Shown here: positions 1 through 9,428 of the stretch, in pieces | How positions within the stretch are numbered: the first letter of the stretch is position 1 | Layout: each line of letters opens with the position of its first letter | Origin: Diphasiastrum complanatum | Lineage: Eukaryota; Streptophyta; Lycopodiopsida; Lycopodiales; Lycopodiaceae | Reading direction: 5' to 3' | Length of the DNA: 64,000 nt | Assembly: GCA_029204225.1 (NCBI GenBank) | Contig: CM055100.1 | Span: forward strand, 6,827,382-6,891,381 | Notes under the pieces: model-generated | Databases searched by the model: none | What the model saw: only the letters and a program-made list of their open reading frames with translations | Told to the model about the DNA's origin: nothing | Translations under genes and position numbers: made by a program

Positions 1-1107
1 AAAAATCTTCGACAAAGCACAGAAAATCCTCGAAGAAGAAATTCTCTAGCAAAACAACGAACAAATCTACGATTAAAGAAGATCTCAAAGATGACCCTGA
101 CTATGACCACGATGCTGCGAAGTTATTTGCAAAAGATATCTCAGCAGAAGCAAAGGAAATCATCAATGCTGAACTTCATACAGCTGCTACAGAAAAGGTG
201 GTCACTTTCGAGGAAGAGGACGAAGAAATCACGAAGATGAAATTGTCTAGTGCTGTTATCGATAAACCAACCTCGAAATCGAAGACGAAAGAATATGACA
301 TCGTGACTGATATCGAATTTATTTGTTTGAACATTACTTTTGAACAGCTGTTTGCAGATAACACTTATTACAAAAAGCAACTGAAAAAAGTTTCTCTGTC
401 AGATGCTGGTGTTTTGTCTATCGATTTAGGTAATCTCGGTGCACCTGAGATTGATATTACCATTGTGGGATGCCTGATAAAAAAAAGTGCCAATTGACTC
501 TGGTCCCAGTGTGAATATAATAACAGAAGACACAGCTCATGCTCTGGGGCTATTTGACATTCAACCAACACAGCAAAACATCAAGTTAGTTGATTCGACA
601 CGACAAAAACCTGTTGGAAAACTAAAGGATGTCACTGTCTACATTCAAGCCAAGCCATTCACAATGAATTTCATTGTTATCAAACCACTCGGATTGTCAT
701 CCTATTTTGTGCTGATTGGACGACCTTGGCTTTCTCAATCAAATGCAAGTGTACATTGGAGATCCAGAGAGCTGAGATTTCAGACTGGTGAGACCAATAA
801 CCAAGATAAGCCAGCAGAACGAATCATAACCTGGAGTCATGACAAATATGAAGGTAAAACTCCTTTGTCCGACACCAGCTTTACATTAGAAGAATCTTCA
901 TATGCCTTGAATATTTTTTTCAACAAATTTGATATTGAAGTGCAGTACTTTGAATGTTATGAGAATGCTGATGACGAAGAATTCTTCGATGTCTGCAACG
1001 CTAAAGTGGATGTTTTGTATGAAGAAATTAACGTTGCAGACAGGAACTCAAAAGAGTCTAACGATTCGAGTGACGAATCTAAAAACGAATTCGGTAACAA
1101 GAACTAG
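1..1107 (+). pseudogene. Gypsy A gag C-terminus and aspartic protease remnant
   Basis: The 5' part is a charged Lys/Glu/Asp-rich segment, probably the end of Gag, open from the window edge to about 497. A frameshift near 487 leads into a retropepsin-like domain: the active-site motif reads IDSGPSVNII near 493-522, and a hydrophobic stretch with LIGRPWL follows near 715-735, the usual flap and C-terminal pattern of Ty3/Gypsy proteases. The protease would process the Gag-Pol polyprotein in virus-like particles. No ATG fits the frame at 487, so this is an internal piece of a polyprotein and not a separate gene. The reading frame closes at 1105-1107. The upstream end of the element lies outside the window. 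Confidence 0.8.
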
Positions 1108-1213
1108 GTTGACGACAAGAAAACATCTGTGGAGTCAACCATGCGCAAAATTCATGGTCATACCAAGGCCAGTATGACAGAAGGTATCATTTTACCAGAT
1201 TCTACTGAACTGA

Positions 1214-2650
1214 TTGAACTTGCACAGATTTGTGCATGTTTCAAAATTACTTGGAGAATCGGAGTTAGTGGAATCCACTGAACTATTGAAGGAGTATCAA
1301 GACGTTTTTGCCTGGTCGCTCGACGATTTGAAGGGTATACCTGCAGAATTCGGAGAGCACCGAATTGATCTTAAGGAAGATGTTGTACCTATTCGACAGA
1401 GACAATATCGTCTCAAACCTAAGTACTCTCTCATGGTCAAGGACGAACTTAACAAGCACCTCAAGGCAGGTATAATCTATCTCATCTTAAGTAGTGAATG
1501 GGTTTCACCCATTGTTGTCGTCCCAAAATACGAATATGCCAGGATTTTCGCAAACTCAATGCTGCCACAAGGAAGGACCATCATTCTCTGCCTTTCACTG
1601 ATTCCATCCTAGATTAGGTTGCTGGTCAAGAGCGTTACAGTTTCTGTGACAGCTTTTCTGGATACAATCAGGTTGGAGTGCGAAAGGAGGATCGTTCAAA
1701 GACCACATTCACTACGGATTGGGGCACTTATGCCTAGAACAAAATGCCCTTTGGTCTTTGTAACACTCCAATGACTTTTCAGCAAATCATGATGTTAATT
1801 TTTGCTGCCTTTCTGAGAACTTTTCTAGAAAAATTTATTGATGATTTCTGTGTATACAGTGATATAAAGACACACCTACAGAAGCTGAAATTAACATTGC
1901 AACGGTGTCGAGATACTTGTTTATCTCTTCATCCAGAGAAATATTTTTTTGGTATGAAAGAAGAAATATTGCTCGAACACAGAATATCTAACAGAGGAAT
2001 ATAAGCCGACAAAGATAAAGTCGAGCTTATAAAGAATCTCCAGATACCAACCAATTTACGTGAACTAAGAGCTTTCTTAGGACATGTTGGCTATTACAGG
2101 AGATTTATTCAAAATCATACTTCTATTGTTGCCTCTCTTACACATCTACGGAAGAAAAATGTGGAATACTTGTGGACGAATGAACAGCAGAAAGCATTCG
2201 AAGATCTTAAGCAAAGGTTGATCAATTCTCCTTTTCCGAGACCACCCAACTAGGCTATTTTATTTCACAGTTATGTGTATGTTTCTGTATTTGCTATTGG
2301 CGTCTTTCTAAGCCAGAAGGACGACTAGAAGAAGGATCATCCCATCTACTATGAGAGTCGACAGCTTAATGCATCAGAGAAGAATTATTCGGCTACAGAA
2401 AGGGAAGCATTTGGCATGATTTTCACTATAAAAAAATTTCAGCATTATTTGCTGGAATATGCATTTATTTTTCATGTGGATCATTATAGTCTTAAGTATC
2501 TTGTAAATAAACCAGATCTATCAGGATGAATTGCTCAATGGGTTCTACTTTTGCAGGAATTTACTTATCAAGTAGAGCTTTGTCAAGGAAAATATCATAC
2601 GAATGTTGATTATCTATCGTGACTTAGCACCGGAAAAACTGAAGACCCTA
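1214..2650 (+). pseudogene. Gypsy A reverse transcriptase and RNase H remnant
   Basis: RT begins near 1285 with the family pattern around YQDVFAWS and PIRQRQYRL and the SEWVSPIVVVPK block near 1495-1530. The catalytic box is FIDDF near 1838, a variant of YVDD seen in plant Gypsy RT. RNase H follows: AFLGHVGYYRRFI near 2070-2110, then YYESRQL near 2350 and the terminal DHYSLKYL pattern near 2480. The frame is broken by frameshifts around 1570-1740 and by stops at 2002-2004, 2251-2253, 2326-2328, 2526-2528 and 2620-2622. Comparison with the family shows most of these stops occupy Gln (CAA/CAG) or Arg (CGA) codons. The element is dead. Confidence 0.85.
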
Positions 2651-2689
2651 TCAATGATGATTTTCCAGACGAACATTCATTCGAGATTT

Positions 2690-3069
2690 CATCTACAAAT
2701 TCACTATATTCTGATATTATTACTTATCTTAAGGATCAGATATATCCGAATGGTTACGATTTGGAGCAAAAGATAGTTTTTCAATATAAGGTAGCACCTT
2801 ATACAATTATTAACAATGTTTTGTACAAGCTTGGTGCTGACCATCAACTACGAAGATGTCTCAAAAAAATGTGATCCTAAAGTTGTGATTATGCGTTGAT
2901 ATATGACAGTCGCCATCAAAAGTTCCCTGGAAAACTCCATATGCGATGGCTTGGACCTTTTAAAGTCATAGAGGTGTTTGACAATGGTTCTGTGCAACTT
3001 CAATCACTTGAAGGTGAACTATTACCGACACGTATTAACGGATCCAGATTGAAGAAATACTACCTTTGA
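2690..3069 (+). pseudogene. Gypsy A integrase, core deleted, C-terminal GPF module kept
   Basis: Sequence upstream of 2872 encodes the segment that precedes the integrase zinc finger (a YTIINNVLYKLG pattern followed by LRRCL). At about 2873-2890 it jumps directly to the integrase C-terminal module (RWLGPFKVIEV near 2945-2980, then a QLQSLEGE segment and a basic end). The HHCC finger and the whole D,D,E core, normally about 300 codons, are missing. A stop at 3067-3069 ends the polyprotein. The deletion is direct evidence that this copy cannot integrate by itself. Confidence 0.75.
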
Positions 3070-3871
3070 CCAAAATTTTTATTTTTATTTTTTTTATTCT
3101 TATTATTTTCTAGTATTTTTTTGAAATTAATCGCGAATTTTCTTTATTTTGTCTAAATGTTTTTGCAACTTTTCTTTTATTTTTTCTAGAAATTTTCTAC
3201 CACCATCCAACATTTTTTATAATGTTTCGTGAAATCTTCGAGAATTTTTTTTTACTTCTTTCAATCTTTCAAATATCATTTTAAAAGTAATTTCGAGAAA
3301 TTTTTTGAGATTTTTTGACACGCTAAATTTGTTAATCAAATTATCGTAAATTGTTTTTGAGAATTTTTCTAGAATCTTTTCTAGCATTTTCTCCAGTTTC
3401 TCGAGAAATTTTCTCAAGTTTCTGTCTTCGAGAAAGTTTCGCAAAACTTTTTCAAATTTTTCTAGCATATTTTTAAGAATCTTTCAAGAATCTCTCGACA
3501 TATTTTTTGTATCCCTCCATTAAAGATGATGGCCACATGATCATCATTATTCACACGTGCGTACGCTCACAATAATTGTTTCTTCTTAATTTATTTTTTC
3601 TTTTCACAAACGGTCTTCTGTCATTAAAGATCGATCTGACAGATTATAGTTTCAAACACTGAGCCATACACATCCTTCATAAATGGAAGTGACAGATGTC
3701 AAGTCATCATCCCTTCCACACCTCTACTACTTATCAGGGTTATTTTCTGTTTTTCTTCTTTACACTTTCTACCTGCGAGTTTCTTGCTTTCCTGTGCTCA
3801 TTCTCTTTGCGATCAAAGCACTCTTTTGCGAGCTATTGCGATCTACGGAGCTATCGTCAAACATTCGACCA
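3070..3871 (+). other. T-rich spacer between Gypsy A pol and its extra 3' ORF
   Basis: About 800 bp with long T runs and repeated imperfect TTTCTAGAAA-like and TTCGAGAA-like words. An antisense 83-codon ORF here is low-complexity and not credible. A similar pyrimidine-rich spacer separates pol from the extra ORF in Gypsy B (about 29990-30632). No gene seen. Confidence 0.5.
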
Positions 3872-3962
3872 ATGGCTTTCGGATCAGGTTCTAGCCTTAA
3901 TATCATTTGGAAAGCACGTGCAGGAATCCGCCTGGCATCCATCCAGTCCTTTTTGGATCGAT

Positions 3963-3967
3963 GCAGG
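3963..3967. repeat. Target-site duplication of Copia-2, left copy (GCAGG)
   Basis: GCAGG directly precedes the left TG of Copia-2 and recurs directly after its right CA at 9424-9428. Five base pairs is the usual Copia duplication length. Confidence 0.95.
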
Positions 3968-4620
3968 TGTGAAAGATTTCAGATCCTTAAGATCCAATCT
4001 ACTTGAATGATCTTTGGTTAGAAAGAGAAATACACTATCAATTTCACCAATGTAGAAAAATCAGCATCTACACACAATTTGAGATGCAAACACTAATAGA
4101 ACTTGATCAAACTTGAATGAAATGATTATGTACTATTGTTGTCCGTACAAAACCAGCAAGCTACTGTATTTCACACGTGTGGATCCAAAAATAGCAAATA
4201 TAGATCATTCTACACATAGAATTGCAAGCAATCACCAAGATAGTGCACCAATGGATAGTGGAACCCAAGAGAACCATGTATAAGCATGAAATGAGATAGA
4301 GAAGAGAGAAGATGACTCTCTCTCCACGAGTTACATCCTTTTATAACAGGTCCAAACCCTATTTGGCCACTTGGCTTTCCCACCAAAATGCTAACCCTAC
4401 CAATTTTGGGTCTAGATTCAATGTACCCAACTTATTCAAATTGAATCTACTCAAACTCGCATTCTATCTTTCCCACACTTTCAAAAAAGTGTTTATTCAA
4501 ATGAAATTTAGACTAATGAACTTTGAAAAGTCAACCTCTAAGTCTAAAACAAGTTTTGGCCTCAATATGCCAAATATGGAAATATTGCAAAATGTGATGA
4601 AACTAGTTGAATCTTTCACA
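3968..4620 (-). repeat. Copia-2 3' LTR
   Basis: 653 bp, TG...CA ends when read on the minus strand. It contains a CACACGTGTG palindrome at 4172-4181 and, on the minus strand, a TATAAAAGG-like box at 4337-4345 that could be the promoter TATA. Confidence 0.95.
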
Positions 4621-4829
4621 CTCCCTCTTCAATTAGTTTTAGCATAGACTTTGATAATAGTCCAAGTGAAGTCCTATGCTTTATGAACAAGTCTTTTCCC
4701 AATGCTTTGGTGAAGATATCAGCTACACATTCCCTTGAAGACACATGTTGAAGCTCCACCTCCTTTGCAATGACTCGCTCCCTCACAAAATGATATTGTA
4801 TCTCAATATGCTTGCTCCTAGCATAGAAA
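4616..4829 (-). pseudogene. Copia-2 RNase H C-terminal tail
   Basis: Encodes the end of Copia Pol, beginning ARSKHIEI and including ECVADIFTKALGKDLF, about 70 codons, closely matching the end of Copia-1 Pol. The stop lies just inside the LTR at 4616-4618, as in Copia-1. It is in a different frame from the integrase part upstream, so it cannot be made as one polyprotein without a shift. Confidence 0.85.
4621..4632 (-). other. Copia-2 polypurine tract
   Basis: On the minus strand the bases abutting the 3' LTR read TTGAAGAGGGAG, a purine run in the position that primes plus-strand DNA synthesis. Copia-1 has the same GAAGAGGGAG at its 3' LTR. Confidence 0.85.
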
Positions 4830-5697
4830 GAATATCTTCTTCCTAAGAATAGACCTTCTTTCAATGATCATGTAATGCTTAAAATAAAAACAACCATAAT
4901 TGATATAGAGAATAGTGTCCACTTGGGATGCTTCACTATTTCTTACATCAATTTTACATGTAAAAATGTGACTAGAACATGAAGAATCAAATAGAATGTA
5001 AATGAAATGATTCCACCATGCTTCCAACTCTGAACTCTCTGGAAAAATACAGCAAACAAACAATAAATGTGAGTGATCAACTTTTGCTTGCATGTCTCCT
5101 CCTTCTTTGTGCTTTGTTGCCTTGTATCCACCATGATACTCCATGAATGAGCCTCCAAAAATTGACAATCTCCAAGTATTGGCATCAAGTAGCTCAACAC
5201 TTGAGAACTTAGCCATGGATGAGTGACATAATGAACTTTCAATAGCTTCATTTTCATCAGCAAAATCAGCCAAGAATGCTAGTACAAATCCAACATCAAA
5301 ACAATGCTCACCAATGTAGATAGTTTTATCATATCTTGACAATTTGCACACATCCACATGAAATTGCTCAAACATGAGATAGAACAAGTAAAGTAAACTT
5401 GAACAACACTTCCTTGATGCTCCTTTGACTTTACTTGAGTCTTCAATATTCTGCAAAGACATATCCATAGCACCTTTGCCAATTACCTCTCCTTTGATGC
5501 TCTTGACTAGCTCCAAATTGCCAACTTCCCTTTCGACTAGTTGAAGCGCTTTGAGATCAATCTCTTGATTTTCAACTTGACCATCAAAGTCATTGAAAAA
5601 AATTTGTATTCCAGATCCATTACTTAATTTTACAGCAAGATAACATCCATCCACTTGCATAGCTCCATGTACACAAGAAGATCCTCCAAAAGATGTT
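4830..5697 (-). other. Foreign segment replacing RT in Copia-2
   Basis: Copia Pol similarity stops after the residues LMKSGT (near 5698) and resumes at the RNase H tail near 4829. The roughly 0.87 kb between shows no RT motif. It is open in the integrase frame down to 4818, about 290 codons, with Cys/Ser/Phe-rich composition and patches such as FVLAFLADFADENEA. I do not recognise a family. Known precedent: LTR elements can capture host transcript segments (transduplication). It could also be drifted or rearranged element sequence. Because it remains open while the rest has only a shift and one stop, coding capacity is possible but unproven. Confidence 0.6.
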
Positions 5698-7214
5698 CCA
5701 CTCTTCATAAGAGATCGATACTTAAGATCCATTGGTTGGATCCACTCCTCTTCTTTCCTTGCTTGATCTATACTTTTAGGATCATCTAAAGAGGTTAGGA
5801 AAGCAGCATAATTTCCAGAAACTACTTGCTTACCCTTTTGATCATATGTGAGCCTTGAAGGTACTTGTCTTTCTCTTGATGTTCTCCTTGGCTTTTGACT
5901 TGATGAAGGTCCATCATCACCACCATCCAAAGTAGAATCCTTCTCATCAACATCAAGAATGTTAGATCCATCTACTTTACCATCAATCATTCTTGAAGAC
6001 ACCTTTGGAATGTTTCCCTCATCAAAAATGACATCTCTACCAACAATCACTTTGTTAGTAGAAGGAATGTAAACCTTGTAGGCTTTACTCACCTCACTAT
6101 ATCCAACAAAAATACCTCGTCTTGAAGATGGATCCTCCTTGGTCCTATCATCAAGAGTAATGTTGACATAGCATGTGCATCCAAAGATTCTTAGAAAGTT
6201 GACACTCGGCCTCCTCTTGAATAGCATCTCAAAAGGTGTCCTTCCATCCAAAATAGCACTCGGCCACCTATTGCACAAGAAATTGGCACACAACAAAGCT
6301 TGATCCCAAAATGGTTTGTCAAGATTAGCACTTAATCTCGTAGCTTTAGCACTTTCACATAAAGTCCTATTCTTCCTTTCAGCCACTCCATTTTGTTGTG
6401 GAGTGCTTGATGTTGTATACTCCCTCTTGATCCCATGCTCATCACAAAAGGCCTTGAACTTGTTAGATATGTACTAACCACCATTGTCACCTCTCAAGCA
6501 CTTGATCTTTGTGGAGAATTGGTTCTCCCTTGCATTCTTGAACTTGAAAAAGACATCATACACTTTATCCTTGCTCTTTAGTAGATAGATCCAACAAAAT
6601 CTACTAAAATCATCAATGAATGTTACATACATATTAGCTCCACTATTGCTAATTGTAGTAAATCCATGAATATCCGAATGTACAAGTTGAAAAGGCTTTG
6701 TAGATCTAGAAATAGATCTAGTATAAGGTAGTCTATGTGACTTAGACAAAGCACAAGACTCACAAACATGCTTGTCATTACTTAAGGAACTTGGAAGACC
6801 AATCACAACCTTCTTCATTGCCATTACCTCCAATGACTTGAAGTTGAGGTGTCCCATCCTTTTGTGCCAAACCTCTTGAATAGAAATTTGCTCCCTTGCA
6901 ACACATCCAACTTGGTTAGCAATAACACAAGCATCAAGTTTGAACAACTTCCCTTGCCTTTTACCTTTTCCAATCAAGACATCCTTCCTTTTGATCAAAC
7001 AAGCATCTCCATCAAACTCCACCTTGAGGCCCTTACTTAGCATTTGACTCACACTAAGCAAATTCTTGGTAATAGATGGAATAAACAAGACATCCTCCAA
7101 ATGAACATTCCTATTTGTAGAGAGAGAAATAGGAATTGTGCCAATCCCTTTGATTGCACACTCACCATCATTGGCCGTGTAGATCACCCTCTTGTCATCT
7201 CCATATACCAACAA
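5698..7214 (-). pseudogene. Copia-2 protease end and integrase
   Basis: One frame from 7214 towards 5698, interrupted by a single TAG at 6473-6475. It covers the protease end (IYTANDGECAIKGIG), GAG-pre-integrase (VWHKRMGHLNFKSL near 6870), the HxxxC...CxxC-type finger region (CESCALSKSHR), and the catalytic aspartates in HSDIHG and RGDNGG. It then passes after the stop through the QQNGVAERKNR box (about 6390) that holds the catalytic Glu. The stop falls right after DNGG, where Glu is expected. Downstream it continues through the variable integrase C-terminus (IFVGYSEVSKAYKVYIPS). Integrase from this copy would be truncated. Confidence 0.85.
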
Positions 7215-8176
7215 AGAAGTGAAGTACTCTTTGTGAAGGTCATGTGTGAACTTGCTCCACTATCAATCCGCCAAGGATCTAGATCTCCATCATTAGCAAG
7301 CATACATGAAGACATCACAAAAGCATCATCATTTGCATCTTGCACATCCAAACCATCCTCATCAAGAGTAAGATTACCTTGCTTGTCTCCTTGACCTCTC
7401 TTCTTCTTGTAGCACTCACTTGCAAAGTGTCCTTTGATGCCACAATAGAAGCACTTGAGCTTTGATCTATCCTTCTTTTTGCCACTTGAAGAAGCATCCA
7501 CTTGATCTTGCCCTTTAGACCACTTGCTTTTGGTTTTGCCCTTGAATTTGCCCTTTGTGAACATAGCATCCTCTTGAAGTGTCGATGTAGATCCACCTCT
7601 TGCTTGAAGCCTATATTCCTCATTGATCAAGATCTCTTGAAGATCCATCAAACTTGGCAAAGTCTTTTGAATAGCAATACTTTGAACAATGTTAGCATGA
7701 GCATCCAACAAGCCATTAAGAATCACTTGAATAAGTTCTCCTTCCTTAATGCTTTCATCTATGCAAGCTAACTCATCTTTCAATACTTTCATTCTCAAAA
7801 CAAAAGTACTTGGACTTTCTTCATTCTTTTGCAAACAAGAAAAGATTTGCCTTCTTAGAGTCAACACTCTAGAAGTAGACTTGGATTCATAAAGCTTCTT
7901 CAATGAATTCCAAGCTTCCAAAGATGATGTGCACTTACCAACTTCCTTGAGAAGTTCATTGGTAACATTCATCTTTATCATGTGTAGAGCCTTATTGGCC
8001 CTCTTGTAATACCTCAATTGATCTTGTTGTGTTGCTGGTCTCTCCTCCAAACCTACAACAATATCCAAAACATCATTCATCTCAAGAAGTGACTCCATCC
8101 TCACTTTCCATAATGAATAGTTACTTGAGGTAAGCCTATCATTGGCTTCCAACATGACTCCAATTGAGGTTGTCAT
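7184..8176 (-). CDS. gag: Copia-2 Gag with zinc knuckle and protease start
   Basis: 330 codons starting at ATG 8174-8176. Residues 1 to about 200 form the UBN2-type Gag core (opening with a SSNYSLWKVRMESLL motif and a VTNELLKEVGKC motif), followed by a basic GKFKGK-type linker. A CCHC zinc knuckle CFYCGIKGHFASEC follows near 7415-7460, then a protease start with IDSGASSHMT near 7245-7275. After that the frame shifts by one relative to the downstream protease/integrase frame at 7214. Gag assembles the particle and packages RNA. This copy keeps an uninterrupted Gag, which is notable because it lacks RT: a non-autonomous element that still supplies its own capsid. The start is the only ATG ahead of the conserved core. 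Confidence 0.88.
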   Translation of the reverse strand: MTTSIGVMLEANDRLTSSNYSLWKVRMESLLEMNDVLDIVVGLEERPATQQDQLRYYKRANKALHMIKMNVTNELLKEVGKCTSSLEAWNSLKKLYESKSTSRVLTLRRQIFSCLQKNEESPSTFVLRMKVLKDELACIDESIKEGELIQVILNGLLDAHANIVQSIAIQKTLPSLMDLQEILINEEYRLQARGGSTSTLQEDAMFTKGKFKGKTKSKWSKGQDQVDASSSGKKKDRSKLKCFYCGIKGHFASECYKKKRGQGDKQGNLTLDEDGLDVQDANDDAFVMSSCMLANDGDLDPWRIDSGASSHMTFTKSTSLLCWYMEMTRG

Positions 8177-8760
8177 GTAGCAATGACCTGATCTTCTCTT
8201 TCAACCTGTTTCAATGCACAAAGCACTCCTTTGAACAACAACAAATGCTTTCAAAAGAAATCACCGAGATTTGAAACTATCTCACAAATTCTCTTCTAGC
8301 ACTTATCCAAGCAAATCAACACATAGAATCATGGAATCTTGATCAACCTATGATCTATCCTCAATGACTTTTGCCACTTCCTAAGATTAAAACACACTCA
8401 AATGAAGTCCAGAAACCTCACTATCTAGAGATCCAATCAAAATTAGGGTTTTGACAAAATCACAAAAAATTGACTATTCCAAATCTACATGCAAATGCTG
8501 AAAATTTGATATGCAATCTATAAGCCACCACTTAGGTTGAACCAATGATCCAAAAATCGGCCAAATCCAGCATGTGAATTCAAAAAACGAAATTGAACAA
8601 GTATTTTGACCTATTTAGTATTTTGATCTACAAAAAGATCCAATCTACAAAAGCAAAAAATCCGATTTTGGTGTAGAAGCCTCTCTAGCATGCTCTAGAC
8701 TTGATATCTTCACCAAATCATTGATAGATCTGATTTCCTCCATCATAACCTGAAACACAA
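8177..8760 (-). other. Copia-2 untranslated leader
   Basis: About 0.58 kb between the primer site and the gag ATG. No ORF of note. A long leader before Gag is shared by Copia-1 and Copia-3. Confidence 0.7.
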
Positions 8761-8772
8761 GCTCTGATACCA
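8761..8772 (-). other. Copia-2 primer-binding site (initiator tRNA-Met)
   Basis: Minus strand reads TGGTATCAGAGC directly after the 5' LTR, complementary to the 3' end of plant initiator tRNA-Met, the standard Copia primer. The element needs no spacer between LTR and site. Confidence 0.93.
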
Positions 8773-9423
8773 TGTGAAAGATTTCAGATCCTTAAGATCC
8801 AATCTACTTGAATGATCTTTGGTTAGAAAGAGAAATACACTATCAATTTCACCAATGTAGAAAAATCAGCATCTACACACAATTTGAGATGCAAACACTA
8901 ATAGAACCTGATCAAACTTGAATGAAATGATTATGTACTGTTGCTGTCTGTAAAAAACTAGCAAGATACTGTATTTCACACGTGTGGATCCAAAAATAGC
9001 AAATATAGATCATTCTACACATAGAATTGCAAGCAATCACCAAGATAGTACACCAATGGATAGTAGAACCCAAGAGAACCATGTATAAGCATGAAATGAG
9101 ATAGAGAAGAGAGAATATGACTCTCTCCATGAATTACATCCTTTTATATCAGGTCCAAACCCTATTTGGCCACTTGGCTTTCCCACCAAAATGCTAACCC
9201 TACCAATTTTGGGTCTAGATTCAATGTACCCAACTTATTCAAATTGAATCTACTCAAACTCGCATTCTATCTTTCCCACACTTTCAAAAAAGTGTTTATT
9301 CAAATGAAATTTAGACTAATGAACTTTGAAAAGTCAACCTCTAAGTCTAAAACAAGTTTTGGTCTCAATATGCCAAATATGGAAATATTGCAAAATGTGA
9401 TGAAACTAGTTGAATCTTTCACA
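8773..9423 (-). repeat. Copia-2 5' LTR
   Basis: 651 bp, about 98% identical to 3968-4620. Carries CACACGTGTG at 8977-8986. Confidence 0.95.
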
Positions 9424-9428
9424 GCAGG
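9424..9428. repeat. Target-site duplication of Copia-2, right copy (GCAGG)
   Basis: Identical to 3963-3967; marks the right junction with Gypsy A. Confidence 0.95.

Larger units (their letters stand above)
3968..9423 (-). mobile_element. Copia-2: LTR retrotransposon with RT replaced by captured sequence
   Basis: This 5456-bp element lies on the minus strand and is bounded by LTRs of 653 and 651 bp (TGTGAAAG...TTTCACA) and a perfect 5-bp duplication. In its own orientation it reads 5' LTR, primer site, leader of about 0.6 kb, Gag with zinc knuckle and protease, integrase, a segment of about 0.87 kb unrelated to Copia, the last 70 codons of RNase H, polypurine tract and 3' LTR. By my count the LTRs differ at 14 positions plus a 2-bp indel, about 2.2%, so the insertion is fairly recent. 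It lacks RT and most of RNase H, yet has intact ends, so it very probably moved using another element's enzymes. Confidence 0.93.
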
